A stretch of 64,000 bases of DNA from Sulfitobacter mediterraneus (GCF_016801775.1 NZ_CP069004.1:186001-250000), one strand, 5' to 3'; positions 43,824 through 53,981 are shown, counted from the stretch's first letter. The notes: generated by a model not told the origin, from the letters alone. Numbers and translations are program-made.

Positions 43824-44524
43824 GCCTTCTGACCCTCAATGCGATGAAAACCAACATCGGCCAATATGCGGTTTTGCATGATGTGACCCTTGATGTGCCC
43901 GAAGGTGGCGTGTTTGTCCTCTTGGGCCGCAATGGTGCGGGTAAAACAACCACGCTGCGCTCGATCATGGGCTTGTGGCAACCTTCACCGGGGTCGGTGC
44001 TGTTCAATGGCAAAGATATCACCGCGATGCACACGGCAGACATCGCCCGGTTGGATATCGCCTTTGTCCCTGAAAATATGGGTGTTTTTGGAGGCCTGAC
44101 CGTTGAGGAAAACCTGATCCTTGCCACCGCCAAAGGCCGGTTTGATCCTGCCCGTCTGAAACGGATTTATGAGCTGTTCCCCGCGCTTGAGACCTTTTGG
44201 ACCAAACAGGCGTGGTCGCTGTCAGGGGGGCAGAAACAAATGCTGGCCGTGGCCCGCGCCATTATCGAACCGCGTGCGCTGATCCTGATTGACGAGCCGA
44301 CCAAGGGGCTGGCGCCCGCGATTGTGGATGCGATGGCCGATGCCTTTCGCGAGATCGCGCAGAACACGACAATCCTGCTGGTCGAACAGAACTTTGAATT
44401 TGCCAAATCGCTGGGCCGCGACATGGCGGTGATTGACGACGGCCGGATTGCCCACAGCGGCACGATGGCCGATTTCGCCGCAGATACGGCGCTGCAAGAC
44501 CGGCTGTTGAGCCTGTCAGCCTGA
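43820..44524 (+). CDS. Branched-chain-type ABC ATPase (LivF-like)
   Basis: A 234-residue ATPase with Walker A LGRNGAGKTTTLRSIMGL, signature LSGGQKQMLAVARAI, Walker B LILIDEPTKGLAP and the LivF-typical VEQNFEFAKSLGRDMAVID. It should form a heterodimer with the LivG-like subunit at the inner membrane. Translationally coupled to that gene, and 6 bp before the first permease gene. Confidence 0.93.
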   Translation: MSLLTLNAMKTNIGQYAVLHDVTLDVPEGGVFVLLGRNGAGKTTTLRSIMGLWQPSPGSVLFNGKDITAMHTADIARLDIAFVPENMGVFGGLTVEENLILATAKGRFDPARLKRIYELFPALETFWTKQAWSLSGGQKQMLAVARAIIEPRALILIDEPTKGLAPAIVDAMADAFREIAQNTTILLVEQNFEFAKSLGRDMAVIDDGRIAHSGTMADFAADTALQDRLLSLSA

Positions 44525-44530
44525 GGAAGA

Positions 44531-45526
44531 ATGATGCAACAGATAAACGATTTTGCAGGCCGGTTGGGCGGGGTGTACCTCTTGCCGGTTGTGGTGGCGG
44601 CGCTGGCCTTTGTGATGATCGGGGCGCCGTCGTCTTGGGTGACGCTCACGGTGGCCGGATTGGCGATGGGGATGATGATTTTCCTGATGGCCTCGGGCTT
44701 GTCGCTGGTGTTTGGCCTGATGGATGTGCTCAATTTCGGTCATTCGGCTTTTGTCAGCTTTGGCGCGTTTATCGCGGCCAGCGTGCTGGCCTGGCTTTCT
44801 GGCTGGCTTGAGGCAGATGCGGTCTCGCTCAACATTGCTGCGTTGTTTCTGGCCTTTGGTGCGGCGATCCTTTTTGGGCTGGTGGCCGGATGGTTCTTTG
44901 AAACTGTAATCGTCAAACCTGTCTACAAGGACCACCTGCGCCAGATCCTGATCACCATGGGGGCACTTATTGTGGCCGAGCAGATGATCCTTGCGATCTG
45001 GGGTGGCACGCCGGTGTCTGTGCCACGCCCTGAGTTTTTGGAAGGATCGCTGTTGATCGGGGATATCACGATCGAGATTTACCGGATCTTCGCCTTTCTT
45101 CTGGGGCTGGGGGTCTATGCCGCGCTGTATCTGACGTTGAACCGGACGCGCATTGGTTTGCTCATCCGTGCCGGGGTGGAAAACCGTGAAATGGTGGAGG
45201 CGCTGGGCTTTCGCGTGGACCGGCTGTTTGTGGCGGTGTTCATGCTTGGCTCTGCCCTTGCGGCCCTGGGCGGCGCGATGTGGGCGGGCTATGAGACCTT
45301 GATCACACCTGCGCTGGGCGCCGAGATGATGATCGTCGTCTTCATCGTGGTGATCATTGGCGGGCTCGGGTCGATCCAGGGAACGTTGCTGGGCGCGATC
45401 ATGGTCGGGCTGATGGCCAACTACATCGGGTATCTTGCGCCCAAGCTGGCGTTGGCGTCGAACATGATCCTGATGGTGGCGATCCTTCTGTGGCGGCCCA
45501 ATGGCCTCAAACCGGCGGTGAAGTAA
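44531..45526 (+). CDS. Branched-chain-type ABC permease (LivH-like)
   Basis: A 331-residue membrane protein with about eight helices. GLSLVFGLMDVLNFGHSAFV is the LivH/UrtB signature, and MIVVFIVVIIGGLGSIQGTL is the conserved ATPase-contacting region. Starts with two consecutive ATGs at 44531 and 44534 after GAGGAAG. Pairs with the LivM-like subunit encoded 1 bp downstream. Confidence 0.92.
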   Translation: MMQQINDFAGRLGGVYLLPVVVAALAFVMIGAPSSWVTLTVAGLAMGMMIFLMASGLSLVFGLMDVLNFGHSAFVSFGAFIAASVLAWLSGWLEADAVSLNIAALFLAFGAAILFGLVAGWFFETVIVKPVYKDHLRQILITMGALIVAEQMILAIWGGTPVSVPRPEFLEGSLLIGDITIEIYRIFAFLLGLGVYAALYLTLNRTRIGLLIRAGVENREMVEALGFRVDRLFVAVFMLGSALAALGGAMWAGYETLITPALGAEMMIVVFIVVIIGGLGSIQGTLLGAIMVGLMANYIGYLAPKLALASNMILMVAILLWRPNGLKPAVK

Positions 45527-45527
45527 G

Positions 45528-46610
45528 ATGAACGCGTTGTCTCAAACCACCACCAGCGGCACCAAGGCCGTGAAAGCCGCCGTTTTGTTGATCTTTGCCC
45601 TGCTGCTGTTTGCACCTTTCCTGTTTCAGGATGTGCGGGCGCTGGAAGTTGCGGCGCGGGTCTGTGTGTTTATCGTTCTGGTGGCAAGCTACGACCTGCT
45701 GATCGGGTATACCGGGATCGTCAGCTTTGCCCATACGATGTTTTTTGGCTTTGGCGCTTATGGCGCTGCGATCAGCCTCAAACAGATGGGGCCGGGTTGG
45801 GATGCCGTTCTTGTCGGTGCCTTGGCCGGGATGGCGGTCTCGCTGATTGTGGCGGTAGCGATTGGCCTGCTGTCCCTGCGGGTCAAGGCGATCTTCTTTG
45901 CGATGATCACCCTTGCCACGGCCAGTGTGGCGCTGGTTCTGGCCTCACAGCTGAGCGATTTTACCGGTGGCGAAGATGGCATCACCTACCGCGCACCGGC
46001 GTTGTTCAAGACCGCGACCAAGCTGATGCTGGATGAAAACGGCAAGGTGCTGCGGGTCTTCGGCGTCAAAATCAATGGCAAGCTGGCGGCTTATTACTTT
46101 GTGTTTTTCACCTGCCTCGCCCTGTTTGTGATGATGCTGCGCATGGTTGGATCGCCGCTTGGGACGGTCCTGAAAGCGATCCGGGAGAACGAGGCGCGGG
46201 CTGAGGCGATTGGCTACCGTGTGGTCAGTTACCGGACCTTCGTGTTTTGCATCGCGGCGCTGGTGGCCTCGCTGGCGGGTACGATCTACGCGATCTGGCT
46301 CAAATACACCGGACCGGACACCGCGCTGAGCTTTGCGATCATGATCGACATCCTGTTGATGGTGGTGATCGGCGGCATGGGCACAATGTGGGGCGCGGTG
46401 ATCGGCGCGACGATGCTGGTGTTGGCGCAATATTACCTGCGCGATCTGATGGGGGCGGCGGCCAAGGCCACGGTGGATATTCCGGTCCTGCCGCATGTGC
46501 TGGACCCTGATCGCTGGCTGTTCTGGCTGGGCATCATCTTTATCCTGCTGGTCTATTTCTTCCCCAAAGGGATTGCGGGCACGGTGTTGGCCAAAGGGGC
46601 CCCTCGGTGA
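45528..46610 (+). CDS. Branched-chain-type ABC permease (LivM-like)
   Basis: A 360-residue permease of the LivM type with about ten helices: YDLLIGYTGIVSFAHTMFFG and KAIRENEARAEAIGYRVVSYR are diagnostic, and MVVIGGMGTMWGAVIGAT is the ATPase-contact motif. It overlaps the following hydrolase gene by 4 bp (GTGA), tying that enzyme to the transporter. Confidence 0.92.
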   Translation: MNALSQTTTSGTKAVKAAVLLIFALLLFAPFLFQDVRALEVAARVCVFIVLVASYDLLIGYTGIVSFAHTMFFGFGAYGAAISLKQMGPGWDAVLVGALAGMAVSLIVAVAIGLLSLRVKAIFFAMITLATASVALVLASQLSDFTGGEDGITYRAPALFKTATKLMLDENGKVLRVFGVKINGKLAAYYFVFFTCLALFVMMLRMVGSPLGTVLKAIRENEARAEAIGYRVVSYRTFVFCIAALVASLAGTIYAIWLKYTGPDTALSFAIMIDILLMVVIGGMGTMWGAVIGATMLVLAQYYLRDLMGAAAKATVDIPVLPHVLDPDRWLFWLGIIFILLVYFFPKGIAGTVLAKGAPR

Positions 46611-47473
46611 GCCAGAGGGCACAGCCGCGCCATGCATTCTTTGCTGTGCTGGGGCATGAGGTGCATGTCACGGAATGGGGCGACCGATCCGCGCCGCCGC
46701 TGGTGATGTGGCATGGGCTGGCCCGCACGAGCCGCGATTTTGATGAACTGGCGGCAGGATTTGCCGCTGATCATTTTGTCATTTGTCCCGACACCATTGG
46801 CCGTGGGCAATCCAGCTGGTCGGAAAACCCTGAAGCGGAGTATTCAATCAAACACTACGCCCGGATCGCATTGGGCGTGATGGACCACTACGGAATGGCC
46901 AAGGCCGGATGGTTCGGCACCTCCATGGGCGGATTGATCGGGATGCGCATCGCGTCCGGCCCGATGGCGGATCGGCTTCGCTATCTGATCATCAACGATA
47001 TCGGCCCGGAAGTGCCGCAACCGGCCATTGACCGGATATTGGCCTATGCCGCGGATCTTCCCAGCTTTGCCACCGTGTCAGAGGGCGAAGCATGGCTCAG
47101 GACCACCTACGCCCCCTTTGGTGCGGCGGAAGATCCGTTTTGGCAGCGCATGGCCATGACATCTCTCAGGCGGATGGGCAACGGCAGGCTGACCCTGCAC
47201 TATGACCCCAAGATCGTTGTGCAATTCACTGCCTCGGCCGAAGAGTTGCTGTCTTGGGAACGCTATGACCGGATTGGGGTGCCCATGCATGTCTTTCAGG
47301 GCGCAAACTCCGACATTCTGTCACCGCAGATCTTGCAGCGCATGTGCGCCAGCGGCCCTCGCCCGACATCAACCACGATGCAAGGATGCGGCCATGCGCC
47401 CAGCCTTTCCCTGCCCGGTGATGTAGGTTTTGTCCGCGAGGTTGTGGCGAGATTGCAGACCCGCTGCGGCTAG
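46607..47473 (+). CDS. Alpha/beta hydrolase coupled to the ABC operon
   Basis: A 288-residue alpha/beta-fold hydrolase. The oxyanion strand reads MWHGLARTSRDFDEL, the nucleophile elbow GTSMGG (Ser106), and the catalytic His is probably in TTMQGCGHAPSLSLPGD. It resembles esterases and C-C bond hydrolases of aromatic degradation; substrate unknown. The GTG start overlaps the LivM-like stop, so it is likely made together with the transporter and probably acts on the imported compound. Confidence 0.87.
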   Translation: MSQRAQPRHAFFAVLGHEVHVTEWGDRSAPPLVMWHGLARTSRDFDELAAGFAADHFVICPDTIGRGQSSWSENPEAEYSIKHYARIALGVMDHYGMAKAGWFGTSMGGLIGMRIASGPMADRLRYLIINDIGPEVPQPAIDRILAYAADLPSFATVSEGEAWLRTTYAPFGAAEDPFWQRMAMTSLRRMGNGRLTLHYDPKIVVQFTASAEELLSWERYDRIGVPMHVFQGANSDILSPQILQRMCASGPRPTSTTMQGCGHAPSLSLPGDVGFVREVVARLQTRCG

Positions 47474-47516
47474 GGGCGGGGCCCCTTAAACCTGCAAGAC
47501 TTTTCCTGTTTCGGTC

Positions 47517-47530
47517 TTGATATGGATCAA
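47517..47530. promoter_or_regulatory. FNR/DNR-type box upstream of nosR
   Basis: TTGAT-ATGG-ATCAA is a perfect match to the Crp/FNR-family consensus used by FNR, DNR and NNR. It is centred about 85 bp upstream of the nosR ATG. It would switch the nos operon on under low oxygen or in response to nitric oxide. Confidence 0.9.
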
Positions 47531-47557
47531 CGTGACCGCCCGGCAAAGCCGTTAGAC

Positions 47558-47576
47558 CCGCATTGAACAAATGCGG
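47558..47576 (+). promoter_or_regulatory. Hairpin in the nosR leader
   Basis: A 7-bp stem (CCGCATT / AATGCGG) with a five-base loop ends 32 bp before the nosR start. No T run follows; it may affect stability or translation of the leader. Confidence 0.4.
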
Positions 47577-47608
47577 CTGCGGTGCCGACGGAACAAAGGA
47601 TCAATGAC

Positions 47609-49816
47609 ATGGCAAGCTGTAGACACTGGGGGAACGCGATCTTGGGTTTGATCGGCTATGCCTTGGTCTGTGTGATGCTGCTTTCTGGTGCGGCACAGAG
47701 TGAACCGATTGTCGAAAAGTTCATTGGCAAGGTACCCGTGGGTGAATTGGTGCCGGGCGCCGATGCCTACGGAAAAATGCACGCGGATCTGCCAGTTTTA
47801 CCCGCGCAAAAAGACGGTAAAACAATCGGTTATGTCTTCCTGACCTCGGATTTCGTGACGACGACCGGCTATTCGGGTAAGCCCATTCATGTGCTGATGG
47901 GGGTGGATCAGGACGCCAAGGTGACGGGGGTGAACCTTGTCAAACATTCCGAACCCATTGTTCTGATCGGCATTCCGAACTCCGAGATCAGGGCCGTCAC
48001 CGAAAGCTATAAAGGCATGGATCTGACCGAAGAAGCAGCGAGCGGCGGCAGCGCGCATGAGCTCGATATCGTCTCGGGTGCCACGGTGACGATCATGGTT
48101 ATCGACGATTCCATCGTGCGGGCAGGGATCAAAGTCGCACGGCAGCTTGGCCTTGGCGGGCTAGAACCGACTGTTCGCAACAGCGGTCCGCAAAAAACCA
48201 TCAAGCGGCCCGATGCGGCAGAGGCACCTGTTTCCGATTGGCAAACTCTTGACGGGGATGGCTCCATCCGGACGCTGCGACTGGACGTAGGGCAGGTCAA
48301 CCAAGCCTTCATCGACAGCGGCGATGCTCGCGCCATTGCACGGCCCGACAAGGGCGCACCTGAGGATACATTCATCGAGATGCACGTCGCTTTGGCCAGC
48401 GCACCGGAGATCGGGCGCACGCTTTTGGGCGATGATGAGTATGCCAACCTGCTAGAGTGGCTGGACGAAGGAGAAGAAGCGATCCTCGTGCTGGGCCGCG
48501 GCAAATATTCGTTCAAAGGCTCGGGCTATGTGCGGGGCGGTATTTTTGACCGCATACAACTGATCCAGCAGGACAATTCGGCACGGTTCTTTGACAGGCA
48601 GCAGCGCCGCCTTGGCCGGCTGGCCCCCGAAGATGCGCCCTCCTTTACAGAGCTGGACATCTTCAAGATACCTGCCGATGTCGAGTTTGATCCCGCAGAG
48701 CCATTTCGCCTGCAACTGCTGGTGCAGAGGGCCGTGGGGGCAATTGACAAGACCTTCATCACCTTCGATCTGGGCTACCGTCTGCCTGACCGCCATCTTG
48801 AAACCGTGACCCCCGCTGCGGCGCCGACAAACGGCGGATCGATTGCGGCCTCCAGCGATCCGGATGAGTTGAGCCACTTGTGGCTGCGCATCTGGGATCA
48901 AAAAAGGATCGAAGTGGCGCTGCTGGTCGCGGCCATCGGGGTGCTGACGGTGGTGTTCTTTTTCCAGATGCAGGTCACACGCAATGCGCGGTTTGCCTAT
49001 TGGTTCCGCATCGGGTTCCTCAGCTTTACCCTGATCGTGCTGGGTTGGTATTCCAACGCGCAATTGTCGGTGGTGAACGTTCTGGCTTTTTTTGCGGCGG
49101 TGACGACAGATTTCTCATGGTCCGCATTCCTGATGGATCCGCTTGTCTTTATCCTTTGGTTCTCGGTGGCCGCGTCACTGTTGTTCTGGGGCAGGGGGGT
49201 GTTCTGTGGCTGGCTCTGCCCGTTTGGCGCATTGCAGGAGCTTTCAAACAAGATCGCACGGTTCTTCAAAGTGCCGCAGATCACCGTGCCCTGGGGCCTG
49301 CACGAACGGCTTTGGCCGATCAAATACATGATCTTTCTGGGGCTCTTTGGCCTGTCGCTCTATTCGCTTGAGATGGCCGAACGGTATGCCGAGGTCGAGC
49401 CGTTTAAGACCGCGATCATCCTGAAATTCCAACGCTCATGGCCCTATGTTCTGTTTGCTGTGGCACTGCTCGGGGCTGGGCTGTTTATCGAACGGTTCTA
49501 TTGTCGCTATCTGTGCCCTCTTGGCGCGGCGCTGGCGATCCCGGGCCGGTTGCGGATGTTTGATTGGCTCAAAAGGTACAAGGAATGCGGCAGCCCCTGC
49601 CAGCGCTGTGCCAAGGAATGCATGGTGCAAGCCATTCATCCTGAAGGAAATATCAATCCCAACGAATGCCATCAGTGCCTGCACTGTCAGGTTTTATATC
49701 AAAGTGAAAAGGATTGTCCTGTCTGCATCAAGAAGGCCGTGCGCCGGGCGCGAGACAAGGCAAACCATCCAAATGCATTTGTTGTCCCAGATCAAAGACA
49801 GAAAGAATCGACCTAG
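47609..49816 (+). CDS. nosR: Nitrous oxide reductase expression protein NosR
   Basis: A 735-residue membrane flavo-iron-sulfur protein that donates electrons to, and is needed for expression of, N2O reductase. The N-terminal signal/periplasmic part contains the FMN-binding domain; SGGSAHELDIVSGATVTIMV holds the threonine for covalent FMN. Several helices follow from about residue 425. CxxxCP motifs FCGWLCPFGALQ and YCRYLCPLGAAL are in the membrane part, and two ferredoxin-like Cys clusters (CGSPCQRCAKECM, ECHQCLHCQVLYQ) are at the C-terminus. Start at 47609 with AAAGGA eight bases upstream; a GTG nine codons earlier lacks support. Confidence 0.96.
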   Translation: MASCRHWGNAILGLIGYALVCVMLLSGAAQSEPIVEKFIGKVPVGELVPGADAYGKMHADLPVLPAQKDGKTIGYVFLTSDFVTTTGYSGKPIHVLMGVDQDAKVTGVNLVKHSEPIVLIGIPNSEIRAVTESYKGMDLTEEAASGGSAHELDIVSGATVTIMVIDDSIVRAGIKVARQLGLGGLEPTVRNSGPQKTIKRPDAAEAPVSDWQTLDGDGSIRTLRLDVGQVNQAFIDSGDARAIARPDKGAPEDTFIEMHVALASAPEIGRTLLGDDEYANLLEWLDEGEEAILVLGRGKYSFKGSGYVRGGIFDRIQLIQQDNSARFFDRQQRRLGRLAPEDAPSFTELDIFKIPADVEFDPAEPFRLQLLVQRAVGAIDKTFITFDLGYRLPDRHLETVTPAAAPTNGGSIAASSDPDELSHLWLRIWDQKRIEVALLVAAIGVLTVVFFFQMQVTRNARFAYWFRIGFLSFTLIVLGWYSNAQLSVVNVLAFFAAVTTDFSWSAFLMDPLVFILWFSVAASLLFWGRGVFCGWLCPFGALQELSNKIARFFKVPQITVPWGLHERLWPIKYMIFLGLFGLSLYSLEMAERYAEVEPFKTAIILKFQRSWPYVLFAVALLGAGLFIERFYCRYLCPLGAALAIPGRLRMFDWLKRYKECGSPCQRCAKECMVQAIHPEGNINPNECHQCLHCQVLYQSEKDCPVCIKKAVRRARDKANHPNAFVVPDQRQKEST

Positions 49817-49830
49817 GTACTCAGTCCTTA

Positions 49831-49853
49831 ATGTTACCGAATCTCGGAAACAT
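49831..49853. promoter_or_regulatory. Palindrome in the nosR-nosZ gap
   Basis: ATGTTACCGA (49831-49840) and TCGGAAACAT (49844-49853) form arms of ten bases with one mismatch around ATC. It is 36 bp upstream of the nosZ start and could be a protein site or a hairpin marking a processed nosZ 5' end. It is not an FNR-type box. Confidence 0.5.
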
Positions 49854-49888
49854 ATTCAAGATTTAATATCTGAAAAAGGAAGAGAGAT

Positions 49889-51805
49889 ATGTCTGCTGAA
49901 GAAACCCGGAAAAAAGGCTTCTCGCGGCGCGGTGTGCTGACAGCGGGTGCCGCTGCTGCTGCCGGTGCCGGTCTGGCGTCCGGCTTCGTCCCTGGGTCTG
50001 CCAAGCCTGCTGCGGCGGCTGGTGCGTCCAAAGTGAACCTCGCCCCCGGTGAGTTGGACCCCTATTACGGTTTTTGGTCGTCCGGCCAAACCGGTGAAGT
50101 GCGCATTCTCGGCTTTCCTTCCATGCGCGAGCTGATGCGTATTCCGGTGTTCAACCGTTGCTCGGCCACCGGATGGGGCCAGACCAACGAAAGTCTGAAA
50201 ATCCTGACCGAAGGCCTGATGCCCGAAACCAAGGAATTTCTTGCCGCCAAAGGCATGAAAACCTACGACAACGGCGATTTGCACCACCCGCATATGTCCT
50301 TCACCGATGGCACCTATGATGGCCGCTATCTGTTTGCCAACGACAAGGCCAACACCCGCGTGGCGCGTATCCGTTGTGATGTGATGAAATGCGACAAGAT
50401 CATCGAAATCCCGAACGCCCAAGACATCCACGGCATGCGTCCGCAGAAATACCCGCGCACCGGTTACGTCTTTGCCAACGGTGAACACGAAGTGCCGCTG
50501 GTCAATGATGGCCAGATCCTGAACGAGCCTGAAAAATACGTGAATATCTTCACCGCCATTGATGGTGACGAGATGAAAGTGGCCTGGCAGGTGATCGTCA
50601 GCGGCAACCTTGATAACACCGATTGTGACTATCAGGGCAAATACGCCTTCTCGACCAGCTACAACTCTGAAATGGGTATGACCCTTGCCGATATGACCGA
50701 AGCAGAGATGGACCACGTGGTTGTATTCAACCTCAAAGCCATTGAAGAGGGCGTCAAGGCCGGTGACGTGCAGATGTTGAACGGTGTGCCTGTTGTCGAT
50801 GGCCGCAAAGGTCAGAACAAGAAATACACCCGCTATATCCCGATCCCGAACAGCCCGCATGGCGTGAACACCGCACCGGACAAACGCCACGTGGTGATCA
50901 ACGGTAAACTGTCCCCGACAGTGTCGATCATCGACGTTGAAAAACTGGATGCGCTGTTCGAAAGCGATATCGACCCACGGTCCTGTATCGTTGGCGAGCC
51001 AGAGCTGGGCCTTGGCCCGCTTCACACCGCCTATGACGGCAAAGGCAACGCCTTTACCACGCTGTTCCTCGACAGCCAGGTTGTGAAATGGAACATCGAC
51101 AAAGCCATCCGCGCCTTTGCGGGCGAAGATGTCGATCCGATCATCTCCAAAGTGGACGTTCACTACCAGCCCGGCCACAACTCCACCTCGATGGGCGAAA
51201 CATCTGAAGCGGATGGCGAATGGCTGATCTCGATGAACAAGTTCTCCAAGGACCGGTTCATCAACGTAGGCCCATTGAAGCCTGAGAACGAACAGCTGAT
51301 CGACATTGCCTCGGGCGACGAGATGTCTGTTGTGCATGACGGCCCAACATTTGCCGAGCCACATGATTCCATCATCGTTCGCGCCGACATTGTGAAGCCT
51401 GTGAATGTCTGGGATCGTGCTGATCCGGTTTTTGCAGATGCGGTCAAGCAAGCCGCAGCTGACGGTGTGGATCTGGAATCCGACGATGTGGTGATCCGCG
51501 ACGGCAACAAGGTGCGGGTCTATATGACCTCTGTCGCGCCGCAGTTCGGTCTTGAGGAATTCACTGTCAAGCAAGGCGATGAAGTCACCGTTTACGTGAC
51601 CAACCTTGATGATGTGGATGACGTGACCCACGGCTTCTGCCTCTCCAACCACGGCATCGCGATGGAAGTTGCGCCACAAGCAACCTCTTCGGTGACCTTC
51701 GTGGCCAACCGTCCGGGCGTGCACTGGTTCTATTGCCAGTGGTTCTGCCACGCGCTGCACATGGAAATGCGCGGCCGGATGTTTGTTGAACCTCGAGCAA
51801 CTTAA
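49889..51805 (+). CDS. nosZ: Nitrous-oxide reductase NosZ (clade I, Tat-exported)
   Basis: The 638-residue periplasmic copper enzyme reduces N2O to N2. A twin-arginine signal [20 protein letters not shown] (residues 10-29) marks clade I. CuZ histidines appear in [24 protein letters not shown] and later His motifs of the beta-propeller ([36 protein letters not shown]). The C-terminal cupredoxin domain holds CuA in [18 protein letters not shown]. All key residues seem intact. AGGAAGAGAG precedes the ATG. Confidence 0.98.
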   Translation: MSAEETRKKGFSRRGVLTAGAAAAAGAGLASGFVPGSAKPAAAAGASKVNLAPGELDPYYGFWSSGQTGEVRILGFPSMRELMRIPVFNRCSATGWGQTNESLKILTEGLMPETKEFLAAKGMKTYDNGDLHHPHMSFTDGTYDGRYLFANDKANTRVARIRCDVMKCDKIIEIPNAQDIHGMRPQKYPRTGYVFANGEHEVPLVNDGQILNEPEKYVNIFTAIDGDEMKVAWQVIVSGNLDNTDCDYQGKYAFSTSYNSEMGMTLADMTEAEMDHVVVFNLKAIEEGVKAGDVQMLNGVPVVDGRKGQNKKYTRYIPIPNSPHGVNTAPDKRHVVINGKLSPTVSIIDVEKLDALFESDIDPRSCIVGEPELGLGPLHTAYDGKGNAFTTLFLDSQVVKWNIDKAIRAFAGEDVDPIISKVDVHYQPGHNSTSMGETSEADGEWLISMNKFSKDRFINVGPLKPENEQLIDIASGDEMSVVHDGPTFAEPHDSIIVRADIVKPVNVWDRADPVFADAVKQAAADGVDLESDDVVIRDGNKVRVYMTSVAPQFGLEEFTVKQGDEVTVYVTNLDDVDDVTHGFCLSNHGIAMEVAPQATSSVTFVANRPGVHWFYCQWFCHALHMEMRGRMFVEPRAT

Positions 51806-51816
51806 GGCAAGCTGAC

Positions 51817-53082
51817 ATGAAGCGGATGGCCCTGACCTTTGCGAGCGTGCTCAGCCTAGCGCTGCCGGTGTCTGCCCTTGCGGCAGATATCCCGGTGGCA
51901 CCGGGGCAGGGCAGCTTGGCCGGGGCCATCCGAACCGCTGACGCCGGCGACCGTCTGATCTTGCAGGCTGGCACCTATGGCGGTGGCGTAACTTTGGGAA
52001 AAACACTCTCCATCATTGGACAGAACGGATCAGAGGTGATCGGCCCAGACGCAGGATCGGTGATCACCGTCGATGCGCCTGATGTGACCATTGCGGGCCT
52101 GACCATTCGTGGCTCCGGATCGGACCACCAGAATATCGACAGCGGCGTGCAGCTGACCAAAAAGGCCAAGGGCGCACAGATCACGGACAACCGGTTCGAG
52201 GGCAATCTTTACGGCGTGGATGTGCATGGCGCCAAGAACGCGCTGGTCGAGAACAACACAATCATTGGCCGCCGCGACCGCTTGATGAACCGCCGCGGCA
52301 ATGGCATCTATATCTGGAATGCGCCGGGCACCAAGGTGGTCAGCAATTCCGTTCGCTATGGGCGGGACGGTATTTTTGTGAACTCCAGCCGCAAAAACGT
52401 GTTCTCGAACAACCGCTTCGAGGATCTACGCTTTGCGGTGCATTACATGTATGCGGACAACACCGAAGTGTCCGGCAACATTTCGATCGGCAATCACCTC
52501 GGCTTTGCCATCATGTTCAGCACACGGGTCAAGGTGATCGGCAACACCTCTATCCGTGACCGCGACCACGGCATCATGCTGAACTACGCCAATTCATCGG
52601 TGATCAAGGACAACATCGTGCGAGAGGGCGGCGAAAAATGCCTTTTCATGTACAATGCCAACAAGAACAAACTGCTGAACAACACCTTCGAGAAATGTCA
52701 AATCGGCATTCATTTCACTGCTGGATCGGACCGCAATACCATTGCCGGAAACGCCTTTGTCGGCAGTAAGACCCAGGTCAAATATGTCGGTACCAAAGAC
52801 CATGTCTGGACCGGCAACTACTGGAGCGATCACAGCGCCTATGATGTCAACGGCGACGGCATCGCGGATCAGGCGTTCCGCCCCAATGACGCGATGGATC
52901 ACATCTTGTGGACACAGCCTTCGGCCAAACTGCTGCTGGGCAGTCCTGCGATCCAGTTGATCCGCTGGGCGCAGAAAGAGTTTCCCGCGCTTTTGCCCGG
53001 CGGTGTGGTTGATGACGCCCCCCTGATGAACCCGCCGCCGCAGCCGGCAGCCCCTCTCGTACAACAGGCCTCCCTCAGATGA
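51817..53082 (+). CDS. nosD: Periplasmic copper-site maturation protein NosD
   Basis: A 421-residue protein with signal peptide (MKRMALTFASVLSLALPVSALAAD) and many right-handed beta-helix (CASH) repeats such as NALVENNTIIGRRDR and RNTIAGNAFVG. It works with the NosFY ABC complex in making the CuZ sulfide-bridged cluster of NosZ. It overlaps nosF by 4 bp (ATGA at 53079). Confidence 0.96.
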   Translation: MKRMALTFASVLSLALPVSALAADIPVAPGQGSLAGAIRTADAGDRLILQAGTYGGGVTLGKTLSIIGQNGSEVIGPDAGSVITVDAPDVTIAGLTIRGSGSDHQNIDSGVQLTKKAKGAQITDNRFEGNLYGVDVHGAKNALVENNTIIGRRDRLMNRRGNGIYIWNAPGTKVVSNSVRYGRDGIFVNSSRKNVFSNNRFEDLRFAVHYMYADNTEVSGNISIGNHLGFAIMFSTRVKVIGNTSIRDRDHGIMLNYANSSVIKDNIVREGGEKCLFMYNANKNKLLNNTFEKCQIGIHFTAGSDRNTIAGNAFVGSKTQVKYVGTKDHVWTGNYWSDHSAYDVNGDGIADQAFRPNDAMDHILWTQPSAKLLLGSPAIQLIRWAQKEFPALLPGGVVDDAPLMNPPPQPAAPLVQQASLR

Positions 53083-53981
53083 CCTCTTTGCTCAGTATCT
53101 CCAACGTTTCCATGTGCTTTGCCCACCGCGACGTCCTGTCAGATGTCTCCTTTGATGTGGCGCCGGGTGAACGGGTGGCCCTGCTGGGCCACAATGGCGC
53201 GGGTAAAACCACGCTCTTTCGCATCATTTTGGGTTTTTTGAGCCCCAGCGACGGACAGATCACCATCAATGGCGCGGCGCCCGGCACATCGGCGGCCCGC
53301 AATACGGTGTCCTACCTGCCAGAAAGCGTGTCTTTCCCCAAGCTTCTGACGGGCCGCGAAACAGTTGCCTTTTACGCCAAGCTGAAGGGCGTTGCGCCCG
53401 CTGCGGTGGATCAGGTTCTGGACGATGTGGACCTTACGGAGGCCGCAGATCAACGATGTGGCACTTATTCTAAAGGCATGCGCCAGCGGCTTGGCCTTGC
53501 GCAGGCGATGCTGGGCGATCCCAAACTGCTTTTGCTGGATGAACCAACCTCAGGTCTGGATCCTCTGGCGCGGCAACGGTTCTACCACCTGATCTCGAAA
53601 ATGGCGGAACGCGGCACTGCGGTTTTGCTGTCCTCTCATGGTCTCAGCGAGATCGAAGCGCGCACCGACCGCGTCGCGATCCTGCGCAAAGGCAAGCTGG
53701 TGGCGGATGCGCCCCTGACCGATCTGCAACATTCGGCAAACCTGCCGCTGCGCATTCGGGTGCAAGCCGACACGGCGCATGTCGATAAAGTGCACCAGCA
53801 AATGGGCGGCCAGCGGATCAACGGCGCCACGGTCGAATTGGAATGCCGCTATCCCGAAAAAATGCAGCGCCTGACAGCCATCTCGGCCCTTGGCACGGTC
53901 GTACGGGATGTGGAGGTCTACCCACCCAGCCTTGATGACATTTACCGCCACTATTCGGCGGATACGGAGACAAGACAATGA
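53079..53981 (+). CDS. nosF: ABC ATPase NosF
   Basis: A 300-residue cytoplasmic ATPase with Walker A LGHNGAGKTTLFR, signature YSKGMRQRLGLAQAM, Walker B LLLLDEPTSGLDP and switch His in SSHGLSEIE. It powers the NosDFY complex for CuZ biogenesis. Overlaps nosY by 4 bp. Confidence 0.96.
   Translation: MTSLLSISNVSMCFAHRDVLSDVSFDVAPGERVALLGHNGAGKTTLFRIILGFLSPSDGQITINGAAPGTSAARNTVSYLPESVSFPKLLTGRETVAFYAKLKGVAPAAVDQVLDDVDLTEAADQRCGTYSKGMRQRLGLAQAMLGDPKLLLLDEPTSGLDPLARQRFYHLISKMAERGTAVLLSSHGLSEIEARTDRVAILRKGKLVADAPLTDLQHSANLPLRIRVQADTAHVDKVHQQMGGQRINGATVELECRYPEKMQRLTAISALGTVVRDVEVYPPSLDDIYRHYSADTETRQ

Noticed and set aside
47472..47486. AGGGGC-GGG-GCCCCT hairpin after the alpha/beta hydrolase
   Set aside because: Three-base loop and no T run; too weak to call a terminator, though it lies where one is expected.
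49856..51760. 634-residue open frame on the minus strand
   Set aside because: It is the antisense of nosZ; long antisense frames are common in GC-rich genes and the translation has no family features.
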